The translations under genes were made by a program, and so were the position numbers. This document shows, one piece after another, positions 1 through 7,585 of a DNA stretch of 10,103 nucleotides; position 1 is the first letter of the stretch; every line of letters starts with the position of its first letter. Source of the stretch: an uncultured Bacteroidales bacterium (GTDB lineage Bacteria; Bacteroidota; Bacteroidia; Bacteroidales; Lentimicrobiaceae); assembly GCA_937864935.1 (NCBI GenBank), contig CALMDN010000092.1, forward strand, positions 1 through 10,103, written 5' to 3'. Under the pieces are notes generated by a model, which made no database searches, was not told the DNA's origin, and saw nothing but the letters and a program-made list of their open reading frames with translations.

Positions 1-861
1 CAGCGAATCATAAACACTCCAGAAAACGTAATTCAGTCCCACTCCGATCATGAGGTCCTCATTGATCTGATAGGAAACTCCCAGGTCAAGGTTTGCCGGA
101 AGCGGCAGGGTGGTTGTTACTTTGTTCGATGCAGGGAAATTGCCTGCCAATGAAGCGGGAACGGTAAAAGTGGCGTCTGCCCCTTCAACATCCATCATCA
201 CTTTGGAGCGGAAATCGATGCCGATGCTCAGTGCTTCGGTAGGTTTAACCATTACGCCGGCATTGAACCCCAGCTCTGCTGTTGAACCGTTGAGGTTAAC
301 ACTTCCATCACCATTGGCACCCGTAACCGGGAGCGCTTTGGTCAGGTCGAATGTTCCGGTAGCATAAACGAGTCCCACACCAACACCAATCATATCGTTG
401 ATCTTGTAGGAAAGGGTTGGCTGGAAGAAAATGGCCCTCAGCGACAATTCCTGGATAAGGTATCTGCCATCCCAGTCTTCTCCCCAGGAAAGGCTGTTGC
501 CATAGGGGGTATTCACGGCAAGACCGGCGCTCAGTTTATCGGTAATCTTTGCTGCACCGTAAAAATAGAACGGCGTTCCTAAAGGATTGTCGGTCATTGC
601 ACTGTAGGCTGAAGGAGCATTCTTCCTGAAGGTGGTGAATGAACGGATAGGGCTCATACCAACAGCAAAACTATAGGAAGGTTTCATAAAGGAGAGACCA
701 CCCGGGTTATAAAACATGGAACTGGCATCCAGTGAGAGCGATGTTCCAATCAGACCCATACCGATCTGTTTCTGGCCATGCAGTCCAACCTGATAGCCCC
801 CGGCGTAAGCAGCACTCAGAAGAAGTGTAAATACAGCCAGCAGCGTAAATGATTTGCGCAT
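1..861 (-). CDS. FadL/TodX-family outer-membrane transport protein (3' part missing)
   Basis: Start codon at 861; the frame is open for 287 codons to the window edge, so the C-terminal part is missing (family members usually exceed 400 residues). Residues 1-20 form a signal peptide ending in AYA, then GGYQVGLHGQKQIGMG. This matches the FadL N-terminus, where the mature chain begins with a short plug segment. YNPGGL at 51-56 corresponds to the family's NPA/GL motif, and NTPYG...W..DWDGRY at 117-133 matches the conserved P-x-G...W.GRY region. Alternating strands with loops such as FFQPTLSYKINDMIGVGVG fit a beta-barrel. Family role: passive uptake of hydrophobic compounds such as long-chain fatty acids or aromatics across the outer membrane; the substrate here cannot be read. 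PorV of the type IX secretion system has a related fold, but I see no specific sign of it. The gene follows ung by 125 bp and has its own promoter candidate. Confidence 0.88.
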   Translation of the reverse strand, partial: MRKSFTLLAVFTLLLSAAYAGGYQVGLHGQKQIGMGLIGTSLSLDASSMFYNPGGLSFMKPSYSFAVGMSPIRSFTTFRKNAPSAYSAMTDNPLGTPFYFYGAAKITDKLSAGLAVNTPYGNSLSWGEDWDGRYLIQELSLRAIFFQPTLSYKINDMIGVGVGLVYATGTFDLTKALPVTGANGDGSVNLNGSTAELGFNAGVMVKPTEALSIGIDFRSKVMMDVEGADATFTVPASLAGNFPASNKVTTTLPLPANLDLGVSYQINEDLMIGVGLNYVFWSVYDSL

Positions 862-913
862 AATGTGTGTTGTTTGGTTAATACTGGTTTATAAAAAATT
901 AAACAAATAGGTG

Positions 914-921
914 CAAATGTA
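914..921 (-). promoter_or_regulatory. Bacteroidota -7 element upstream of the FadL-like gene
   Basis: On the minus strand this reads TACATTTG, an exact match to the Bacteroidota housekeeping -7 consensus TAnnTTTG. It lies about 53 bp upstream of the start codon at 861, giving a leader of roughly 45 nt. The -33 region is weak (TTTC 21 nt upstream rather than TTTG). It separates transcription of the FadL-like gene from ung, although read-through from ung remains possible because no terminator is visible between them. Confidence 0.55.
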
Positions 922-986
922 CATATTTACATCTGTTTTTGTGAAATAAAAATCTCAGGCACTGTTTCAACCTGTTATTCAATCAC

Positions 987-1670
987 TTAAATTACCCTCC
1001 AATCAACCGGAAGCTGACCGGTTTTCAAAAGCCAGTTGTTGGCCTGAGAGAAATGCCGGCAACCGAAAAAGCCCCGGTAAACACTCAAAGGGGATGGATG
1101 GGGTGCTTCAAGTATCTTGTGCTTCGACGGATCGATCAGGGCTTTTTTGTTACGGGCATAGTTTCCCCAGAGCATAAAGACCAGACCCGACCGTTTGTCA
1201 GACAGTTGACGGATCGCTGAATCGGTAAACTGCTCCCATCCCCTGCCCTGATGTGAACCGGCCAGGTTGGCCCTCACAGTGAGGGTCGCATTCAGCAGCA
1301 GCACACCCTGGTCAGCCCAGGCTGAAAGGTTCCCGTGCGCCGGAAAAGGAAGTCCCAGATCACTCTCAAGCTCTTTGAGTATATTCACCAGTGAAGGGGG
1401 GAACTCCACCTGCTCCGGAACCGAAAAACACAATCCGTGTGCCTGTTGGGGACCATGGTAGGGATCCTGACCCAGAATCACCACCTTTACCTTACTGAAG
1501 GGGGTACGGTTAAAGGCTTCAAAGATGTTTTTTCCCGGTGGGTACACGGTGTACCTGGCCTTTTCTTCCTGCAGAAACTGCTTAAGCGCCTTAAAATAAG
1601 GCTGCTGAAATTCCTGTTCAAGAACTTCCCTCCATTCCTGATCAATCGTGGGATTTATTTGTTCATTCAT
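987..1670 (-). CDS. ung: Uracil-DNA glycosylase, family 1
   Basis: This enzyme cleaves the N-glycosidic bond of uracil in DNA, starting base excision repair of deaminated cytosine or misincorporated dUMP in the cytoplasm. The 227-residue length is normal for family 1. The water-activating motif GQDPYH is at residues 67-72 (catalytic Asp69) and is followed by GPQQAHGLCFSV, very close to the E. coli enzyme. LLLN at 124-127 and WGN at 168-170 belong to the uracil pocket. HPSPLS at 191-196 (His191) is the minor-groove/leucine-loop motif, followed by RGFFGCRHFSQAN. All key residues are present, so it should be active. The start at 1670 leaves the usual 60 or so residues before GQDPYH. It is divergent from the lipoprotein gene at 1775; no strong promoter match was found upstream. 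Confidence 0.97.
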   Translation of the reverse strand: MNEQINPTIDQEWREVLEQEFQQPYFKALKQFLQEEKARYTVYPPGKNIFEAFNRTPFSKVKVVILGQDPYHGPQQAHGLCFSVPEQVEFPPSLVNILKELESDLGLPFPAHGNLSAWADQGVLLLNATLTVRANLAGSHQGRGWEQFTDSAIRQLSDKRSGLVFMLWGNYARNKKALIDPSKHKILEAPHPSPLSVYRGFFGCRHFSQANNWLLKTGQLPVDWRVI

Positions 1671-1774
1671 GTATTACTTTTTGCGTTTTGTTGTATAAAC
1701 AATATCTGACCTGTTTCTGAGTTATCAGTCTGAAGGTTGCCAAAAAGAAATTTCTACATATTTAAAGTAAAATT

Positions 1775-1903
1775 ATGAAAAAGTTTGTTTTAACCATGCT
1801 GGTCATAATGACCCTCGGAATGATTCTTTCTTCCTGCCAGTCGAGCCAGAAATGTGCCGCTTATGGTGAAGCCAGCAGATACAAGATTGAACGGAACCGA
1901 TAA
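1775..1903 (+). CDS. Small lipoprotein, 42 residues, function unknown
   Basis: A complete reading frame runs from ATG at 1775 to TAA at 1901-1903. Residues 1-20 are a lipoprotein signal peptide: KK, a hydrophobic core (FVLTMLVIMTLGMI) and the lipobox LSSC, which places the acylated cysteine at position 21. The mature part is only about 22 residues, QSSQKCAAYGEASRYKIERN plus a final Arg, with a second cysteine at 27 and a basic C-terminus. This signal-peptide grammar is unlikely by chance in so short a frame. The CxAYG pattern reminds me of short mature tails in other small Bacteroidota lipoproteins, but that is recollection rather than a search. There is no Shine-Dalgarno site, as is common in this phylum. 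The gene is divergent from ung and upstream of another exported protein. No function is proposed. Confidence 0.72.
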   Translation: MKKFVLTMLVIMTLGMILSSCQSSQKCAAYGEASRYKIERNR

Positions 1904-1913
1904 TCCATCTTCG

Positions 1914-1960
1914 CATCAGAAAAGTCAGCCTGTGAAAAATTTCATGGGCTCTTTCTGATG
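1914..1960 (+). repeat. Long imperfect hairpin between two envelope genes
   Basis: Outer arms CATCAGAAAAG (1914-1924) and CTTTCTGATG (1951-1960) pair over 10 bp with one bulged A. Inside, GCC pairs with GGC and TGAAA with TTTCA, separated by a small mismatch, giving a nearly continuous 47-nt stem-loop. It starts 10 nt after the stop codon of the small lipoprotein gene and ends 20 nt before the -7 element of the next gene. No T-tract follows, so it is not a textbook intrinsic terminator. It may protect the 3' end of the short mRNA, act as a weak terminator, or hold an operator overlapping the -33 region of the next promoter. Confidence 0.6.
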
Positions 1961-1979
1961 ATTGCGGCATATTGTTTGA

Positions 1980-1987
1980 TAACTTTG
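1980..1987 (+). promoter_or_regulatory. Bacteroidota -7 element for the gene at 2009
   Basis: The sequence TAACTTTG is an exact TAnnTTTG match, 21 bp before the ATG at 2009, so the leader would be about 15 nt. The -33 region is poor. The element lies inside the longer open frame that starts at 1958, which argues that 1958 is not the true start codon and that 2009 is. Confidence 0.6.
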
Positions 1988-2008
1988 TATCTGTTATGCC
2001 GTCTTACC

Positions 2009-2770
2009 ATGAAAGTCCATCTTTTCAGCATACTTTTCTTTTCCCTGTTATTCACATCCGTTGTCTCCCATGGGCAGACAGAGGAAGAGTATGACAGTAT
2101 TGCAGATAATGTACTCTTTACCAGAGAAATGTATGGAAGTGTGCTGATACACTCCCAGGGCTGGGGGCTGGAATACAGGATCGGTAAGAGCCTGACCGTA
2201 AACAGGACCCTGATGTTTGAAGGCAACCTGCTCGAAATGAAGGATGCCAAAGAGATCAAAACCATCAATGCCTCATTTACCAATACCCGTAGTTACATCT
2301 ATGGCAAAATGAATGCAGTGTACATCACCCGCTTCGGTGTTGGTCAGCAGGTTATGCTTAACCGCAAACCCTATTTCGGAGGGGTGGAGCTGAGGATGTT
2401 CTATTTTGGCGGGGCCAGCATCGCATTCGCTAAACCGGTTTACCTCGAAATCATTAAACTCGACCCGGGGCTATACCGGTACATCACCGTAACTGAACGC
2501 TATGATCCCGACAGCCATTTTCCCGACAACATTTACGGTCGCAGTTCTTTTACCAAAGGATTCGACAAGCTTAAACCCTATCCCGGAGGCTACATCAAAG
2601 CAGGATTGGGCATAGATTTCGGCACCATGAACCAACGGCCGAAAACCGTTGAAGTTGGCGCCGTACTTGACCTTTATGCGAAACCCGTCCCCATCATGGC
2701 TTTCAAGGATGCCGATCAGTTTTTCCTTACGCTATACATCAGCATAGGACTGGGGAAACGGTACAATTGA
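2009..2770 (+). CDS. Conserved-looking exported protein, probable outer-membrane beta-barrel
   Basis: The frame is open from 1958, but the start at 2009 is preferred: it yields a clean signal peptide (residues 1-22, hydrophobic core FSILFFSLLFTSVVS, cleavage near SHGQ) and sits just downstream of a TAACTTTG promoter element. The 253-residue product has no enzyme motif I recognise. It shows short alternating strands rich in aromatics and glycines: HSQGWGLEYRIGKSL (48-62), RSYIYGKMNAVYITR (94-108), FAKPVYLEI (140-148), YDPDSHFPDNIYGRSSF (165-181), PGGYIKAGLGIDFG (192-205) and a final strand QFFLTLYISIGLGKRYN. Repeated amphipathic strands plus a C-terminal strand suggest a small outer-membrane barrel; this is inference. 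The pattern feels like a conserved Bacteroidota hypothetical family, but I cannot name it. No terminator follows. Confidence 0.8.
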   Translation: MKVHLFSILFFSLLFTSVVSHGQTEEEYDSIADNVLFTREMYGSVLIHSQGWGLEYRIGKSLTVNRTLMFEGNLLEMKDAKEIKTINASFTNTRSYIYGKMNAVYITRFGVGQQVMLNRKPYFGGVELRMFYFGGASIAFAKPVYLEIIKLDPGLYRYITVTERYDPDSHFPDNIYGRSSFTKGFDKLKPYPGGYIKAGLGIDFGTMNQRPKTVEVGAVLDLYAKPVPIMAFKDADQFFLTLYISIGLGKRYN

Positions 2771-3067
2771 TCCTTTGCCCTGCTTGCTTCCTGCCCTGAT
2801 ATCCTGACACTTACACCAAGCTTATCCGAATCGTCAAATACCCTCAGGGGAATGTTACCGCATTATCCCTGATGAATCTTAATCCATTGTCACAGGGGAA
2901 TTGCAAAGCCAGGCGGCTGTCAGTTTTCCCGGTTTGTGAAAATCCCATGCGAAAAGTCGTGTAAATTGTTGCACTGCCGGATTTCATCAGAGATCCTTCA
3001 TTGGTCAGTTTTGAAGGACCAAGCCCCGGTTTCCATGCCAGAGTCCTGGAACTCAGAAACAGAATAC
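2771..3067. other. Intergenic stretch between convergent genes
   Basis: About 300 bp lie between the stop of the 253-residue protein gene and the terminator of the convergent T9SS operon. No plus-strand gene is visible. On the minus strand one frame is open across most of it and could encode 47 residues from an ATG at 2987 to TGA at 2844-2846 (MKSGSATIYTTFRMGFSQTG at its start). That frame has no signal peptide, no promoter match, lies beyond the operon terminator, and I do not call it a gene. No RNA gene was recognised. Confidence 0.5.
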
Positions 3068-3097
3068 AAAAAAAAACCCGGCTTAAAACAAGCCGGG
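3068..3097 (-). terminator. Intrinsic terminator of the T9SS cargo operon
   Basis: On the minus strand, CCCGGCTT, loop GTTTT and AAGCCGGG form a perfect 8-bp GC-rich stem followed at once by nine T residues. It lies 25 bp past the stop codon at 3122-3124 of the fibronectin-repeat protein gene. This is a textbook rho-independent terminator and marks the end of the minus-strand transcript. Confidence 0.92.
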
Positions 3098-3121
3098 ACG
3101 AGTATCTGATAAAGCAAGAAC

Positions 3122-4615
3122 CTATTTCCGTACGATGAGTTTGCTGGTGAAGGAAGACCCGGGTGCTTCAAGTTTCAGCATGTAGATGCCACTGTTGACA
3201 TTGCCCAGGGGTACGTTTTTCACTGCACCATTCACCACACTGACTTCGCGTTGCAGCCTTACTTTTCCCAACAGGTCATACAAGGTAAGCATGGCTTTAC
3301 CCTGAACTGATGATTTAAGCTGTATGCTGAACTGATCAGCTGCAGGTGAAGGATAAACCCTGATTCCATTAACAAGAGGCTGGTCATCAATGCCAACGGC
3401 AGCACACCGGAAACTCCAGGTGTTGCTCCAGTCGCTGGTATCGCGGCTGCTGATGGCTTTCACTCTCCAGTAGTAGGTTGCAGCACTGTCGAGTAGGTTC
3501 ACCGGAATTTTAAACTGCTCGGTTCCTGCTTCAGTGGTGGCTGCAACATGGTATTCTGTCGGATTGGTCATCGATGAACTGCTTGACAATTCAATGGTAT
3601 ATTTCAGTACTCCACCGATCTTGTTCCACTCCAGTGTTGGTACAAGCGGAATATTTGTCGCATTGTTGGCTGGCGCGCTCAGGCTTACTTTATCAACTAC
3701 ACTGAAAGCAAACGGACCTTCAGTGAGGGTATCGAGGGCGTGAATGGCTGATATTTTCCAGAAATACTGAGTTCCGAACATCAATGTATCGACCACCTTT
3801 TCGGTCAGGTTAGCAGCAACATCATACACCTTACCGTCGCCAAACTGATTATCGGTAGCAAGTTCGATGGTATATTTCTGCAGGCCATCGATCTTTTTCC
3901 ATTCAAAAAGGGCGTCAGGACTTAAAGAAGTGGCATTGTTTTCCGGTTCCAGGCTTTCAAAAATACCGATGACTGTAAAAAATCTTGAAGCTGACCAATC
4001 GGAGGTATCCAGCGCATGACGGGCCCTGACCCTCCAGTAATGTTTTTCGCCGAAGAGAAGGTTGGCTGTGGAGATTTCAGCCGTAGTTCCGGCACCATCA
4101 ACTGTGGCAGCAAGGCATGATACGGTAAATGCATAGGGGCTGTCGAAAGTAGAAACGATGTCCATCTGATAATCGTAATGGGTGGCACCACCTACCTTGT
4201 TCCAGCGGATTTTTACATTGGGAGCCAGTTTCTTGGCATCGTTGGCCGGACTTGCCAGGGTGGTTTTATCCATCACGGTGAAGCTGCGGCTGGCCGACCA
4301 GTCGGATGTTCCGCTGTTGTCCTTCGCTCTGACTCTCCAGTAATACTGATGCCCGAAAAGCAACTGTGACATCCTGTATGAGGTGAATTCTGTGGAGAAA
4401 TTCAAAGGATTGGCGAAAGTAGCTTCATCAGAAAGCTGAACCTCGTAGCTTAATCCAAGCTGGCCGGCTACAGCATTCCAGTCAAGCAGCACATTGGGTG
4501 CGGCACCGGTTGCGTTATCTGCCGGAGTAACCAGCTCAGGAGCATAAATTCCAGGCGCAGCAACTGAAAAAAGAAACGCCATTGAAGCTAAAACCGAGAG
4601 TAATATTTTTTTCAT
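3122..4615 (-). CDS. Secreted protein with four fibronectin-III-like repeats and a T9SS sorting domain
   Basis: The frame is open from 4636, but the ATG at 4615 is preferred because it starts directly with a signal peptide (MKKILLSVLASMAFLFSVAA); the product is then 497 residues. Four repeats follow at about 27-114, 119-215, 220-306 and 311-404. Each begins with a P-A/E-N/D-(N)A-T-like turn, has a W-N/K-x-V/I-x-G core strand, and ends with the signature YYWRVRA...DTSDWS...SFTV, typical of fibronectin type III folds. Residues about 407-497 are a type A T9SS C-terminal sorting domain: IRVYPSPAADQFSIQL, the strand LTLYDLLGKV, then GIYMLKL and the final KLIVRK. The product should cross the outer membrane by T9SS and be released or surface-attached. 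No catalytic domain is present; binding or scaffolding is inferred. It is downstream of the propeller gene by 55 bp and ends at a strong terminator. Confidence 0.9.
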   Translation of the reverse strand: MKKILLSVLASMAFLFSVAAPGIYAPELVTPADNATGAAPNVLLDWNAVAGQLGLSYEVQLSDEATFANPLNFSTEFTSYRMSQLLFGHQYYWRVRAKDNSGTSDWSASRSFTVMDKTTLASPANDAKKLAPNVKIRWNKVGGATHYDYQMDIVSTFDSPYAFTVSCLAATVDGAGTTAEISTANLLFGEKHYWRVRARHALDTSDWSASRFFTVIGIFESLEPENNATSLSPDALFEWKKIDGLQKYTIELATDNQFGDGKVYDVAANLTEKVVDTLMFGTQYFWKISAIHALDTLTEGPFAFSVVDKVSLSAPANNATNIPLVPTLEWNKIGGVLKYTIELSSSSSMTNPTEYHVAATTEAGTEQFKIPVNLLDSAATYYWRVKAISSRDTSDWSNTWSFRCAAVGIDDQPLVNGIRVYPSPAADQFSIQLKSSVQGKAMLTLYDLLGKVRLQREVSVVNGAVKNVPLGNVNSGIYMLKLEAPGSSFTSKLIVRK

Positions 4616-4670
4616 AACTGAGATTTTTATTTCCATTTAACCTTTGCCAGGGTACCCGGCAGATTGCTGA

Positions 4671-7532
4671 TTACTGAGCTACAATGAATTTGGCTGTTTT
4701 CACTTCACTGCCAACCATCAGCTGAAGTACATAAGAGCCCTTGTTCATTCCTGCAAAAGGAATGCTCAGCTGCTGTTCTCCGGCATCGATCCGGCCAAAG
4801 CTCATTTCCTTGATTTTTCTGCCGGCGAGATCATAAATAACTGCACTAACCTTGACTGGTGTCTCAGGGGAAAGGCTGAAGTTGACTTCATTTCTCACAG
4901 GGTTCGGGAATACGGTAATCTGGTTTTTTGAATCAGCAAACGGTTTGTCAGGATCGTTGATTCCGACATACAGCCTGTTTTCGTATATGCCTTTACCGTG
5001 TGTTGCAATATAGATGGCGCCCAGGTTGCTCACCCCTCCGATATCCTCGATGAAAGGCCTGGCTTTTGTCTGCTGACGGATCATCATGACCGGCAAAGCA
5101 CCCATGCCGTTGTTTTCAGCAGTCCAGTTGGTATTGCTGCCGAGTGATTCGGTGGTGAAGATACCCAGATCAGTACCCAGAATAACCCGGTTGGTGTTGG
5201 TCATCTCGATCAGACTTGCATAAACCGGCATGGCTGGCAGATTGCCCTGCACAGAGGTGAAAGCCGGTGTCTGCGCCAAAGCATTTACTGAATGATAAAC
5301 ATAGGTATCATTGCCATAATTGCCTAAGGTAACCAGTACATGCTGGTCGTTGTCGGGATCCACAGATACTGAAGTAACGTAGCGCCCGGTGAAATCCATA
5401 ACAACAGAATTTGAAACTATGCATTCAGCACTGCTGACATCGGCCCTCAGTGAATCGTAAGCCAGTGCGAGGTTGGCTATCCTGATCAGCTTTCCGTCGG
5501 TGGTTCCTACAAATAGGTAGTTGGCATCGGATGAATAGGCCATGCAGGAAGGAATGCCTTCGATGGTGGCAACTTTGAAGAACTTGGGCTCTGCACTGAA
5601 ATCAAGTACAGCCTTCGACATGTAAACAGCATTGGTTACTCCGAGGAAGAAACGTGAGGAAATCACGTCTTTAACCCGGATGGAGTCACCTTTTGGCAGA
5701 TCCGCAGTAAGGGTATATTTGAAGGGGAATTTCTTTGAGGTGTTGTAGGCGGTTTTACTCTTGATGATGATCTCTTCACCGGCGGCGTAGCTTTTGGTTT
5801 TTGCAACGAAATTAACGCTGTCGCGGGAATTGACATTGTTGAAACTCTCCCAGAGGGTAAACGGGGTAAGAAATACCGTGGCGTTGACATTTGAAATGGT
5901 TGACGGTACAAAGTCGTTGGCTTCCGATACCCCAAGGTCAGCCGAGCGGGTCATAAAGCCGGCATTGCTTGAGTAGAAGACTGACTCAGGACTGATCATC
6001 GACATTTCGACTGTTCCTCCGATAAAGGATGTCAGGATTTTATTACCTGTTTCAACGGTATTGCCGGTTTTGTCGAGGTAAACGATACCTTCTCCCTGAG
6101 CCCCACCCAGTGCATTGCCTTTATCATCGAAAGCTACTGTGTAGAACATGGAGGTTTTGTAGTTCCGGTTGAGGTCCTTGAATGTGGTCAGACCGTCCTG
6201 AGAAGCGGCCAGGCCTCTGTCGGAAGCAAAGTAAAATACCGAAGGATTGTTGGTATTGGGAACAATGGCATGGAAATAGGATCCTGCTTCGCCCACGGTT
6301 TTCTGCTGCCACTGATAGAATCCGGTTTCCAGTACTTTCCTGCCTTCCCATACATTGACCCCACCCAGGTAAACAACATCAGGGTCGGTCGGGTTAACTA
6401 CAATACATGCTGCATAATCGCCACGGTGAATGGTATTGGCTGTGTTACCGAACACGTTGAACAGGGTGCTGCCACCCGGTCCGACGACGCTCCAGGTAAT
6501 GCCCTTGTCTTTTGAAACATAAATGCCCTGAAGTTGTCCGAGCAGGAAGGGGGTAACATTACCATCGGCGATGAGTACCGCATAGATGGTGGATGGATCT
6601 GAAGGTGCAAAGGCTGAAATGATGCGTGATAAACCGGCTGAAGGGAGACTGTCCTGACCGGCACCGGTTGAACGCAGTACGAAATTGTTAGGATCGCCGT
6701 TTGCGGAAACATACAGCAGGTTGCCGACTGTGGCTGCAACAGCACCGTCGGAAGCCATGGCAACATCGGTGGCAACACCTGAAAGGTTGTCTGAGCCGGC
6801 TTTGGCCATGGTCCAGCTTGAACCTCCGTCGGCTGAATATTTCAGACCACCGTTGGTTGCGGCAAAAACCTTGTTGTTGTCGCCGGCGGCAATTTTATTT
6901 ACATAAGCCCATTCGCTGTCTGAATTGTTGAATGAACCCGGGTCGGTGGAGGCGAGTTTGGAGAATGAATTGCCATCGGTCGATTTATAGATTCCATGGC
7001 CGATGAATCCGTCGTAGAGATTAAAGCGTCCGCTTGAAAATGACTCGCCCGATCCGGCATAGATATCGCCGTTGGGGGCCTGAGCCATGCAGCTTACATT
7101 CAGCAGGATATCACCGGTAGGAACCTGGGTCCAGGTAAGCCCCGAAGTGGTTGATTTCCAGATTCCGCCTGAAACGCTTCCGGCGAAAATGGTCGAACGG
7201 TCACTCACCCTGTTGTCAAGAACCAGTCCGCGGGTTCTTCCGGCGTAGTTGTCAGGACCCATCGACTGCCAGTTGAGGCCCAGCGCAGCGGATGATTTAA
7301 GCCCGGAATACTGCATTCTGGCTTTCATTACATCAGCGGCTTCAATTTTACCGGTTGCCTGATTGCTTCTGATTGCTGACAAAAGTTTGATCCCATCAGT
7401 AACCCCATCGGTTGTCGGACCATTGTCAGGATGATTGACCACCTGCCTGAACGTAGCGGAAGTTGTGAGCACAAACATTCCCGAACCCAAAAACAAAACC
7501 AGCAAGCCAATGAGTAAATTTCTATTTTTCAT
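4671..7532 (-). CDS. Large Asp-box beta-propeller protein with a T9SS sorting domain
   Basis: The 953-residue product begins with a signal peptide or anchor (residues 1-26, core LLIGLLVLFLGSGMFVL). WQSMGPDNYAGRTRGLVLD at 88-106 opens the propeller, a common entry in secreted BNR/sortilin-like proteins. Asp-box-type blade turns are seen at 127-134 (STTSGLTW), 184-190 (STDGNSF), 233-240 (SADGGSSW), 340-347 (SKDKGITW) and 444-451 (SQDGLTTF), often preceded by G-x-I-Y/W-K-S strands. Residues about 500-640 lack clear boxes; blades reappear around 670-850 (VGTTDGKLIRI, GTDLGIFTTE, ATHGKGIYENR). Residues about 868-953 form a type A T9SS sorting domain: ITVFPNPVRNEVNFSL, IYDLAGRKI, GSYVLQL, final FIVAQ. 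No sialidase FRIP motif or clear catalytic set is visible, so adhesion or binding is more likely than hydrolysis (inference). First gene of a probable operon with the fibronectin-repeat protein. Confidence 0.9.
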   Translation of the reverse strand: MKNRNLLIGLLVLFLGSGMFVLTTSATFRQVVNHPDNGPTTDGVTDGIKLLSAIRSNQATGKIEAADVMKARMQYSGLKSSAALGLNWQSMGPDNYAGRTRGLVLDNRVSDRSTIFAGSVSGGIWKSTTSGLTWTQVPTGDILLNVSCMAQAPNGDIYAGSGESFSSGRFNLYDGFIGHGIYKSTDGNSFSKLASTDPGSFNNSDSEWAYVNKIAAGDNNKVFAATNGGLKYSADGGSSWTMAKAGSDNLSGVATDVAMASDGAVAATVGNLLYVSANGDPNNFVLRSTGAGQDSLPSAGLSRIISAFAPSDPSTIYAVLIADGNVTPFLLGQLQGIYVSKDKGITWSVVGPGGSTLFNVFGNTANTIHRGDYAACIVVNPTDPDVVYLGGVNVWEGRKVLETGFYQWQQKTVGEAGSYFHAIVPNTNNPSVFYFASDRGLAASQDGLTTFKDLNRNYKTSMFYTVAFDDKGNALGGAQGEGIVYLDKTGNTVETGNKILTSFIGGTVEMSMISPESVFYSSNAGFMTRSADLGVSEANDFVPSTISNVNATVFLTPFTLWESFNNVNSRDSVNFVAKTKSYAAGEEIIIKSKTAYNTSKKFPFKYTLTADLPKGDSIRVKDVISSRFFLGVTNAVYMSKAVLDFSAEPKFFKVATIEGIPSCMAYSSDANYLFVGTTDGKLIRIANLALAYDSLRADVSSAECIVSNSVVMDFTGRYVTSVSVDPDNDQHVLVTLGNYGNDTYVYHSVNALAQTPAFTSVQGNLPAMPVYASLIEMTNTNRVILGTDLGIFTTESLGSNTNWTAENNGMGALPVMMIRQQTKARPFIEDIGGVSNLGAIYIATHGKGIYENRLYVGINDPDKPFADSKNQITVFPNPVRNEVNFSLSPETPVKVSAVIYDLAGRKIKEMSFGRIDAGEQQLSIPFAGMNKGSYVLQLMVGSEVKTAKFIVAQ

Positions 7533-7585
7533 ATACTTATGAGTTTATTAAAAAATCTCAGTAAACAAAACAGTGGCACAATTTA

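Noticed and set aside
110..367. Plus-strand open frame of 85 codons
   Set aside because: It lies antisense inside the FadL-like gene, whose signal peptide and family motifs are clear; the frame has no signal or domain of its own.
1942..2283. Minus-strand open frame of 113 codons overlapping the exported protein gene
   Set aside because: It is antisense to a gene with a signal peptide and a promoter; its translation shows no coherent fold or motif.
4650..4657. Palindrome GGGTACCC between the two T9SS cargo genes
   Set aside because: The loop would be too short for a stable hairpin and no T-tract follows, so it is not a terminator; an 8-bp palindrome can occur by chance.
6398..6778. Minus-strand open frame of 126 codons
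   Set aside because: It is an alternative frame within the 953-residue propeller gene, with low-complexity proline/glutamine-rich translation typical of a shadow frame.
4671..7532. Sialidase assignment for the propeller protein
   Set aside because: Asp boxes are present, but I see no FRIP/YRIP motif or arginine triad pattern; Asp boxes also occur in non-enzymatic propellers.
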